Positions 1 to 5,832 of a stretch of DNA of 6,335 nt are shown here, piece after piece. Origin of the DNA: a bacterium (GTDB lineage Bacteria > Latescibacterota > UBA2968 > GCA-2709665); the NCBI GenBank assembly GCA_027619145.1, contig JAQCGA010000255.1, positions 1 through 6,335 on the forward strand, in the 5' to 3' direction. Positions within the stretch are counted from its first letter, which is position 1, and the number at the start of each line of letters is the position of its first letter. The position numbers and the translations under genes are program-made. The notes under the pieces were generated by a model, which made no database searches, had not been told where the DNA came from, and worked only from the letters and a program-made list of their open reading frames with translations.

Positions 1-20
1 CTCCAACACCACCGGTTTCC

Positions 21-36
21 CTTTGCGTCTTTGCGA
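21..36 (+). repeat. Tandem 8-mer CTTTGCGT/CTTTGCGA in the aminotransferase leader
   Basis: Two adjacent copies of CTTTGCG followed by T or A (21-28 and 29-36) lie about 30 bases before the aminotransferase start. The whole 1-65 leader shows no convincing -35/-10 pair, and its three forward frames give no recognisable protein tail, so I read it as non-coding leader. The motif resembles the short dispersed intergenic repeats with tandem CTYTGCG units seen in some bacterial genomes. That resemblance is from memory and was not checked. Confidence 0.4.
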
Positions 37-54
37 GAGATCGCCTTTTCTTTT

Positions 55-59
55 AGGAA
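55..59 (+). promoter_or_regulatory. Ribosome binding site of the aminotransferase (AGGAA)
   Basis: AGGA at 55-58 sits seven bases before the ATG at 66, normal Shine-Dalgarno spacing. An in-frame TAG at 54-56 overlaps the site, so the reading frame cannot extend further upstream and the ATG at 66 is the first possible ATG start. Confidence 0.7.
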
Positions 60-65
60 CCCATC

Positions 66-1352
66 ATGCCCCCCAGAGAATCCACCATCCGCCTGATGAC
101 CCGCCTGGCCATTGAACACAACGCCGTCAACCTCTCTCAGGGCATCACAGACGAACCCGCCGCTTACGAACTCATCTGGGGCGGCTTTGCCGCAGCCCTC
201 GGCGGTACAGACGAAGGCCTGGCCCACCTGGAAACCCTCACCCTCGGACAAATCGCGCAAGAACAAAAACTCTCACCCGATGCCCTGCTCAACCTCTCCC
301 TGAAAGACCTGCTATCCCGCCTGCACAACACCCAGGACCGATTCAGCCAGTACTCGTACCCCTTTGGCCTGCCCGAATTGCGCGAAGCCATTGCAGACTA
401 CACCGCACGTTTCTACGGTCTGCGCCCCAACCCTGAAACTCAAATCACCGTCACCCTCGGCGCTACCGAAGCCCTCTCTTCTGTCCTCCGCGCCGTCTGT
501 AAACCCGGAGATGGCATTGTCATCTTCCAACCCTTTCACGAAATGTACCCCGCCCAGGCAAACCTCTTTGGTCTCCAGCCCCGATACGTCACCCTTCGAG
601 AAAATTCGAACACTGGAACCTGGGATCTGGATCGTGAAGAACTCGCAGCAACCGTACCCGGCGCACGCGTCCTCATCCTCAACACCCCACACAACCCAAC
701 GGGCAAAGTATTCACCGAAGATGAGCTCCACTTCATCGCCGATCTCTGCGAACAACACAATCTCCTGCTTATCACCGACGAAATCTACGAACACATCCTT
801 TTCGATAACCGGACGCACCATCTCGCAGCCGCCTTCAACAACATGGCTGAACGCACCTTCATCATCAACGCGATCTCCAAAACCGGAAATGCCACCGGCT
901 GGCGAATCGGCTGGGTCATATCACCAGAAGCCTTTACCCCACAAATCCGGGCCATCCACGACACCCTTGTCATACAAGCACCCACACCGCTCCAAAAAGG
1001 TGCCGAACGTCTGCTTCGCCTGAACGAATCCTTCTACCGGAAGATCCACACCCACTACGTCCCCAAACGAAACCTCCTCCATCGGAGTCTCATAACCGCC
1101 GGGTTTCAGGTGTCCCCTCCGGAAGGTGCCTACTACTTCTTTGCAAACTACCGACAGGTTCCTGCATTAAAACATCTGGAACCCATGGATGCCGCCCTCT
1201 TTCTCATCCGAGAAATCGGCGTGGCCTCTGTTCCTGGCGACAACTTCTACCGCACTGGAGACGAAGGGAAAAACTATCTGCGTTTCTCCTTCTGCCGCAA
1301 ACTGGAAACCCTGCAAGAGGCCACCCGGCGACTTGCAAAACTCTCCGCTTGA
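66..1352 (+). CDS. PLP-dependent aminotransferase, class I/II (fold type I), with N-terminal insertion
   Basis: A cytosolic aminotransferase that should move an amino group between an amino acid and a 2-oxo acid using pyridoxal phosphate. The 428 residues carry the fold-type I landmarks in order: NLSQG near residue 22, the substrate/PLP loop NTPHNPTG (206-213, N210), ITDEIY with the PLP-pyridine aspartate D238 and Y241, SKTGNATGWR with the Schiff-base lysine K272 and the phosphate-binding R280, and the carboxylate-binding R406 in YLRFSFC. The overall look is of the kynurenine/methionine/aspartate aminotransferase superfamily, but substrate specificity cannot be decided. Family members usually have about 380-400 residues. 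The excess is mostly an insertion of some 35-45 residues between the N-terminal NLSQG strand and the QYSYPFGLPELREAI segment (residues about 31-92), rich in Leu, Ala and Gly and probably helical. Third codon positions are strongly C-biased (24 of 40 in codons 200-239), unlike the minus-strand genes. The gene stands alone and is followed by its own terminator. The family call is secure; the biological role is not. Confidence 0.94.
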   Translation: MPPRESTIRLMTRLAIEHNAVNLSQGITDEPAAYELIWGGFAAALGGTDEGLAHLETLTLGQIAQEQKLSPDALLNLSLKDLLSRLHNTQDRFSQYSYPFGLPELREAIADYTARFYGLRPNPETQITVTLGATEALSSVLRAVCKPGDGIVIFQPFHEMYPAQANLFGLQPRYVTLRENSNTGTWDLDREELAATVPGARVLILNTPHNPTGKVFTEDELHFIADLCEQHNLLLITDEIYEHILFDNRTHHLAAAFNNMAERTFIINAISKTGNATGWRIGWVISPEAFTPQIRAIHDTLVIQAPTPLQKGAERLLRLNESFYRKIHTHYVPKRNLLHRSLITAGFQVSPPEGAYYFFANYRQVPALKHLEPMDAALFLIREIGVASVPGDNFYRTGDEGKNYLRFSFCRKLETLQEATRRLAKLSA

Positions 1353-1436
1353 CCCATCTCATATTCCTGCCTACCTTGAAAAAGTAAGGCCATTGCCCAG
1401 GCACCACAGGTAGTCAACCTTCCGCGGCATCTGAGC

Positions 1437-1452
1437 GATCGTTTAAACGATC
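1437..1452. repeat. Perfect 16-bp palindrome GATCGTTTAAACGATC
   Basis: Bases 1437-1452 are exactly self-complementary, 8 bases per arm with no loop. The element lies in the 154-base convergent junction, about 85 bases after the aminotransferase stop and 22 bases before the terminator hairpin. A spacer-free palindrome looks more like a site for a dimeric DNA-binding protein or a modification enzyme than like an RNA hairpin. No promoter is evident beside it, so no regulatory role can be assigned. Confidence 0.55.
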
Positions 1453-1474
1453 ACCAGCCCGCAAAAACTACCTT

Positions 1475-1501
1475 GGGTCCCTCTGGCAGTGGCCCTTTTT
1501 T
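1475..1501 (+). terminator. Rho-independent terminator of the aminotransferase
   Basis: Bases 1475-1495 fold into a hairpin: GGGTC pairs with GGCCC (one G-U pair), then comes one C/T mismatch, two further pairs (CT with AG) and a five-base loop CTGGC. Six T residues (1496-1501) follow directly. An A-rich stretch (1463-1467) lies upstream. On the opposite strand the stem is followed by AAGGTAG before a short T run, so it is a poor terminator for the converging operon. The hairpin starts 123 bases after the aminotransferase stop and ends 5 bases before the esterase stop codon. Confidence 0.8.
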
Positions 1502-1506
1502 ATTGC

Positions 1507-2151
1507 TTATCCCGCCAGCGCATCCATCAGCGCTTGCGCAATCACCATATGCCCTGAATGGTTCGGGTGCACCGGCTCCGGACAAAACGTATCTGCATCC
1601 CGGTGTTTCAGGTGTTCCTGAAACACGTCGTGCAAATTCACCAGCAACGTACCATACTTCTTGCTCATCTTCTCCACCACACCAATATACTCAGGAATAA
1701 TTTCCAGCACCTGACTCCGAAACGTCTGCCCAGACCGATCCGCTGAAATATAAAATGGCGTAATCAACACCACCGGACACCCCAGCTCCTTCTTCGTCAC
1801 ATCCAGAATCTCGTCAAAAATCTCCTCAAACTGTGCCGGGTCTACCCCATCTGCTGCACCGCGCAAATGACTGTGTAAATCGTTAATCCCAATCTTAATC
1901 GACAACCGATCCGGTTTATGGTACAGCATATCGTCTCGCCACCGGTCTTTTAAATTTGTCACCCGGTTTCCACCAATCCCTTTATTGATATATCGAACCC
2001 TGCGATCCGGAAAGCGTGCTGTGGCCAACTCCGTAAACATCCGCACGTACCCGCTGCCCAGCGGTGCTTCCGCCCCCCGTCGGCCGCAGTCTGTAATACT
2101 ATCTCCAATAAACAAAAACGTCTCACCGTCCTGAATCCAGCAGTCGCTCAT
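1507..2151 (-). CDS. SGNH/GDSL-family hydrolase, probable carbohydrate O-acetylesterase
   Basis: A 214-residue serine esterase of the SGNH fold. All four blocks are visible, counted from the chosen start: block I IGDSIT (nucleophile S18), block II GIGGN (58-62, oxyanion-hole G61 region), block III GIND (88-91, oxyanion N90), and block V EPVHPN with catalytic H195. Most family members have Asp three residues before the His; here it is Glu (E192). The length suits single-domain SGNH esterases, many of which deacetylate plant or bacterial polysaccharides. I infer acetylesterase activity from the neighbours, not from a specific motif. The ATG at 2151 is preferred because AGGGAGGG lies four bases before it. 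An in-frame ATG at 2175 would add eight residues but has no ribosome binding site. No signal peptide is present with either start. The gene begins 37 bases after the lyase stop and is the last gene of the operon in view. Confidence 0.92.
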   Translation of the reverse strand: MSDCWIQDGETFLFIGDSITDCGRRGAEAPLGSGYVRMFTELATARFPDRRVRYINKGIGGNRVTNLKDRWRDDMLYHKPDRLSIKIGINDLHSHLRGAADGVDPAQFEEIFDEILDVTKKELGCPVVLITPFYISADRSGQTFRSQVLEIIPEYIGVVEKMSKKYGTLLVNLHDVFQEHLKHRDADTFCPEPVHPNHSGHMVIAQALMDALAG

Positions 2152-2155
2152 CGAA

Positions 2156-2163
2156 CCCTCCCT
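2156..2163 (-). promoter_or_regulatory. Ribosome binding site of the SGNH hydrolase (AGGGAGGG)
   Basis: On the minus strand AGGGAGGG is followed by TTCG and then the ATG at 2151. The site lies inside the longer frame that would start at 2175, and it decides for the shorter protein. The bases just before the 2175 ATG (ACGTGTTCGATAG) contain no purine-rich site. Confidence 0.8.
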
Positions 2164-2188
2164 GTGAATGAACATCTATCGAACACGT

Positions 2189-5100
2189 CTACTTTGTCTG
2201 ACTTTCATACACAGATCGCATCAACTCAAACGTATCACCTGCTTGCAAATCACATACAGAAAACCGATCTCCCGCCTCCATCGCCAACGCTGATTCCGAA
2301 TCTATAAACCGGAACAAATTCACCTTCACCTTCTCTTGTGCATCGCTCTGGATACCAGCTACGTAGGCCCGTTCAGCAAACCCTTCCGTATCCGGCCCCG
2401 CCGTCTCAAGTGCTCCTACTGGTTTCCCGTCCACACAAATCACCTTCCCGTCGAACAACCCCGAGCACATTTCCATTTTCGTCATACACGTATCCGTCGC
2501 AAACACGCCCGCTTCCCGATTCACCGAATGTACAGAACCCTCGGACAGAATCAACCCCAAATTGAGCCCAATCCGAAACCGATCATCCTCCAACGCTTCC
2601 ACCTTCTGAATTTCATAGCTTGAATTACACGGATACGCCGGATTCCTGAACACAATCACCTCACCCACCTCAGGAACCTGTCCCGGTTTGAGTCGAATCA
2701 CAACACCCTGCTCCAAATCTACGGACTCGATTTCTCCAGAGGCAATTCCATCCCCTGCCAGCACCTTGTCACCAAACCGGATCTCCGTACCCTGCACCAG
2801 CTGCAGCGCGCACGCACCCGCATCGCGCACCGTAATCCGGGCAACTTCTCCATCAAACGTCACGCGCTCCCCCTCAACCTCCGCTTCGCACACCACCCCG
2901 TCCTCTAAACGTCGAAACAAATATTCCACACAATCTACCAACTCCACCCTCACACCTACCCCCCCGGATACCGCCACGGATTCTATATCCCGAATACATG
3001 GTGATCCCTGAAACGGCTCCAGCACCGCAACGAACACCGTCTCCTCCGCCTTACTTCGTGCAGCCACACACGCATCCCACGGACTCCTTCCATAAAACCC
3101 GAATCCCTCCCCCTTACCCGTAATCACTTCCCGCCCGGGCGCACCGGCCATCGTCAATCGAATCCCCGTATCCGTCTCATCCCCCACCCGCCAGGTTGCA
3201 GACCATACGTCCCCACACTGCGCCCGCGCTACATCCTGAATGTACCCGAACCCTGGTGCATCTCCGAACGCCACATCCCGTCCGGCCAGCGTCCCTCCTT
3301 GCTGGCGCTCCACCTCCAGACCTTCCGGCAAATCCAGCTCAAAATTCTCGCCACTTTCTCCACTCAAACTGCGAAACATATAATCGTGTTGCTTGCCCCC
3401 TTTTACCCGAAACACATCCCACACAAATGCCCCAGAATCCGGCACATCCACCAGAACCATCGTCCGCTCGTACACCTCGGCTACTCCCGGATACGCCTTC
3501 TCTCCCGATGCGCAAACCACCTCCATCCCCGGCGTGCGCCCGAGCAACTCCAGGCTACCCATCCCAATCGCCTGCGACTCCCCGTCAATACATACCGTTG
3601 CATGGCTCACCGTATGCTTCTCCCACCCATCCACCTTCTTATGCGTAAACGTCGTCGGGTATCCCAGGTCACACGCCAGATCGTACCCGCGTGTAATCAG
3701 ATGAAAGCTCAGCTTATCCCTGTGTCCATGGCCCGCGTTTCCTTTGCCGTAGTTCAACACCAGATGCGCGCGCGTCTCCGGATTTTCTCCCGTACGCAAA
3801 ATCGCAATCCCCGAATCGTGGAACACCCGCGTCTCCGGTACAAACAGAGCCATCTCCCCCCGAATCTCCTCTGCATGAAACAACAACTCGGGACCTGCGT
3901 ACCGCTCGCGAATCCGATCCGCATCTCCGCCTGAAAGCGCAAGCAACCGCTCCCGGGACTGCACGTCACCCGTAAAGATATACGTCCATTCCTCCATCTC
4001 GCACACCCCATACGGGTCCAGCACCCTCATCCTTGAATCTGCACCCCCGGTATCTCCAATCGCAGGTATCCGGCCATCGCAAAGAATATCTCTGGCAAAT
4101 GCCACCGCTTCCCGAAATCGCAACCTCGAATCTTCAAACAGATTTAACTGCTTCATCGAAAATATCCGCTCCAGAAGCGTTCGAGTTGTACCTACCGCAT
4201 ATCCAGGAGCATCGTACCACCATTTCCCATCCCGAAACATATTGTTCGTCAAATTCACCGCCAGACCGTACCGTCCATCCACCGCCTCATCAATCAATGC
4301 CTGGTTATCCAGCATCGCCCCCACCGCACACAGTACCATCCCCTCACGCACAATATAATCACCCGTCTGAATTGCCATGGCCCGGTGCAACCACTCGTAC
4401 ATATATCCAAACAAATTGTGCTGAATATTGTACCGCAAATCCTCAAAATCCACCTTCCCATCCCCGTTATAATCACAATCTCCCTTTGACCGAAAGAAAG
4501 CCAGCAACGCCTCATCCTCCAACATCTCGTCCAGAATCAAATCGTACGCTACCACACAATCATAAATCGGCCATTCCTCCCAGCTCACCTGCACCAGGTA
4601 CCCGCGCGTCAGCGGACGCTGCTCATCCACTGTCCCGTTATAAAATCGGTACACCTCCGCCAGACGGTTCAGCATCACACCCGCCTTATGCGCATATCGT
4701 TTGTCTCCCGTCAACGCATACGCGTGCGACAACTGCACAATCGCCGTCTTTCCAGTATATGCTTCCTCTGATGGTATCGTAAGCTCATAAGGATGATAAA
4801 ACAGCTTTGACAGAACGTAATACCGCCAGGCCGCTTGAAAATGGTACACCGTACCCGCATTCGGAAATCCCTCCGGCGCGGCCCATCCATCCCCATCATC
4901 CCACACCTCCACGAGTTCACCCGTACCAGGATTTTCCACCTTCGCCCCATTGAACCACCACTCCCCACCAAGCACACACTGCCACCGGTACGCCAGCGCC
5001 GTATTCGTCTGCATACACCGCCGCCCGCCACCGTGAATTGGACAACCCCGCTCGTAACTCGGTGAAATCGCTCTGGGGTTCTCGGGCGGAATCATCTCGT

Positions 5101-5821
5101 AAATAAATGCATCTTCCTTCTTCAGCCACCAGTTCGCATCTTTTAAAATCTTCTCTGCCTGTGTCCGGCCCCAGGTTGCCACCTCCATATTTCGCCGCGC
5201 CCGTTCAATCTCCACCGAACCCACCGGGCCCGTCCCGGACTGCGTCTTCACCACATTGTCGATCCGTTCCAGAGTCTCCTGCGTAACCGGCTCACGCATC
5301 GTCCGGTAATTCGCCTCCCACTCCTCCGTCAGCGCATCCCGAATCTCCAGGTACGCTACCTCCCGTTCCTCTAAAAACTCTCCGAACACTTCCACTTCCG
5401 CAACCTTCATCACATCTGGCATTCCTTTAGCTCCACAACCCACATCCTGCCAGATTCGTACTGCCTCCACATCGGCGGACCCAACCTCTATCTTCGTCAC
5501 CTGCTCCGGCATCTCCCGCTCAACCGTTGCAAGCCGTTCCCATGCGCCATTTCTCCACCCCTGCACTTCAAACGAACGGGACGTCGCATACGCCCCTGCC
5601 CGCCCCCAGTACACCAGCACCTGGTCAACACGCGCCGGAAACCGAAACACCACCGCAGCCCACTGCGGCAGCTTCTCGGACGCAGATGTCCAGGCCGCCT
5701 CTGCTGTGGAGTTCCCCTCGAATGTATTCACACCGTCATTAATTCGGGTCGAATAGTTGGCGTATGAAATACAACTCACGTATGCTCGACCACCCTCTTT
5801 TTGCAGTGCCAGATTCTTCAT
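2189..5821 (-). CDS. Heparinase II/III-like polysaccharide lyase with N-terminal discoidin-like domain
   Basis: A 1210-residue multidomain protein, probably a lyase cutting uronate-containing polysaccharide by beta-elimination. Residues 1-150 look like an F5/8 type C/CBM32 carbohydrate-binding domain (NLALQK start, RSFEVQGW, closing AEVEVFGEF). Residues about 155-620 form the helical toroid, with RGCPIHGG (258-265), a Trp-rich stretch (about 285-335) and DGKWWYDAPGY (531-541), the likely site of a catalytic Tyr. Residues about 650-1010 are the beta-sandwich, with NYGKGNAGHGHRDKLSF (690-706), DLGYP (718-722) and SHATV (739-743). H698, H700, D718 and H740 match in order the catalytic His and zinc ligands known in heparinase II (PL21). 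A dockerin-type calcium loop lies at 450-461. Residues about 1010-1210 are unassigned and beta-rich. Heparinase II/III lyases usually have 600-800 residues, so this one is extended at both ends. There is no signal peptide: an in-frame TAA at 5846-5848 with no start codon between it and 5821 fixes the start. It follows the sulfatase by 10 bases. Family call firm; substrate unknown. Confidence 0.93.
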   Translation of the reverse strand: MKNLALQKEGGRAYVSCISYANYSTRINDGVNTFEGNSTAEAAWTSASEKLPQWAAVVFRFPARVDQVLVYWGRAGAYATSRSFEVQGWRNGAWERLATVEREMPEQVTKIEVGSADVEAVRIWQDVGCGAKGMPDVMKVAEVEVFGEFLEEREVAYLEIRDALTEEWEANYRTMREPVTQETLERIDNVVKTQSGTGPVGSVEIERARRNMEVATWGRTQAEKILKDANWWLKKEDAFIYEMIPPENPRAISPSYERGCPIHGGGRRCMQTNTALAYRWQCVLGGEWWFNGAKVENPGTGELVEVWDDGDGWAAPEGFPNAGTVYHFQAAWRYYVLSKLFYHPYELTIPSEEAYTGKTAIVQLSHAYALTGDKRYAHKAGVMLNRLAEVYRFYNGTVDEQRPLTRGYLVQVSWEEWPIYDCVVAYDLILDEMLEDEALLAFFRSKGDCDYNGDGKVDFEDLRYNIQHNLFGYMYEWLHRAMAIQTGDYIVREGMVLCAVGAMLDNQALIDEAVDGRYGLAVNLTNNMFRDGKWWYDAPGYAVGTTRTLLERIFSMKQLNLFEDSRLRFREAVAFARDILCDGRIPAIGDTGGADSRMRVLDPYGVCEMEEWTYIFTGDVQSRERLLALSGGDADRIRERYAGPELLFHAEEIRGEMALFVPETRVFHDSGIAILRTGENPETRAHLVLNYGKGNAGHGHRDKLSFHLITRGYDLACDLGYPTTFTHKKVDGWEKHTVSHATVCIDGESQAIGMGSLELLGRTPGMEVVCASGEKAYPGVAEVYERTMVLVDVPDSGAFVWDVFRVKGGKQHDYMFRSLSGESGENFELDLPEGLEVERQQGGTLAGRDVAFGDAPGFGYIQDVARAQCGDVWSATWRVGDETDTGIRLTMAGAPGREVITGKGEGFGFYGRSPWDACVAARSKAEETVFVAVLEPFQGSPCIRDIESVAVSGGVGVRVELVDCVEYLFRRLEDGVVCEAEVEGERVTFDGEVARITVRDAGACALQLVQGTEIRFGDKVLAGDGIASGEIESVDLEQGVVIRLKPGQVPEVGEVIVFRNPAYPCNSSYEIQKVEALEDDRFRIGLNLGLILSEGSVHSVNREAGVFATDTCMTKMEMCSGLFDGKVICVDGKPVGALETAGPDTEGFAERAYVAGIQSDAQEKVKVNLFRFIDSESALAMEAGDRFSVCDLQAGDTFELMRSVYESQTK
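4439..4474 (-). other. Dockerin/EF-hand-type calcium-binding loop within the lyase (residues 450-461)
   Basis: The encoded loop DYNGDGKVDFED has Asp, Asn, Asp, Gly, Asp and Asp at loop positions 1, 3, 5, 6, 9 and 12 and a hydrophobic residue at 8, the exact dockerin-type calcium pattern. Only one copy is present, whereas true dockerins carry two. It lies inside the helical catalytic region, not at a terminus, so cohesin docking is unlikely and a structural calcium site is the better reading. Confidence 0.75.
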
Positions 5822-5832
5822 CTTTCTCTCCC
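5822..5832 (-). promoter_or_regulatory. Ribosome binding site of the lyase, overlapping the sulfatase stop
   Basis: On the minus strand the sulfatase stop TAG runs into GGAGAGAAAG and then the lyase ATG. The core GGGAG shares its first G with the stop codon and is six bases from the ATG. This layout suggests translational coupling between sulfatase and lyase. Confidence 0.75.

Noticed and set aside
312..1023. Open frames of 169 codons (minus strand, 312-821) and 219 codons (plus strand, 364-1023) inside the aminotransferase
   Set aside because: They overlap a clear, motif-complete aminotransferase frame, have low-complexity composition (Ser/Thr/Pro-rich on the plus strand) and show no family motif or ribosome binding site. 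They are frame shadows.
1374..1387. CCTT-loop-AAGG stem just after the aminotransferase stop as a terminator
   Set aside because: It has only four pairs with a long loop and no T-run after it. The hairpin at 1475-1495 is far stronger.
2152..2175. Upstream ATG at 2175 as the start of the SGNH hydrolase
   Set aside because: It has no Shine-Dalgarno site, while the ATG at 2151 has AGGGAGGG at good distance. The extra eight residues encode only that binding site and add no signal peptide.
3196..4782. Long plus-strand open frames opposite the lyase (3196-3648, 3299-3934, 4033-4782)
   Set aside because: They are Pro/Ser/Thr/His/Arg-rich translations of the C-rich antisense strand and overlap a protein with recognisable domains and catalytic motifs. 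They arise from the scarcity of stop codons opposite the gene.
4874..4912. Second calcium loop at DDGDGW in the lyase (about residues 308-313)
   Set aside because: When DG is aligned to loop positions 5-6, position 1 is Trp and position 12 does not complete the ligand set, so it does not fit an EF-hand or dockerin pattern.
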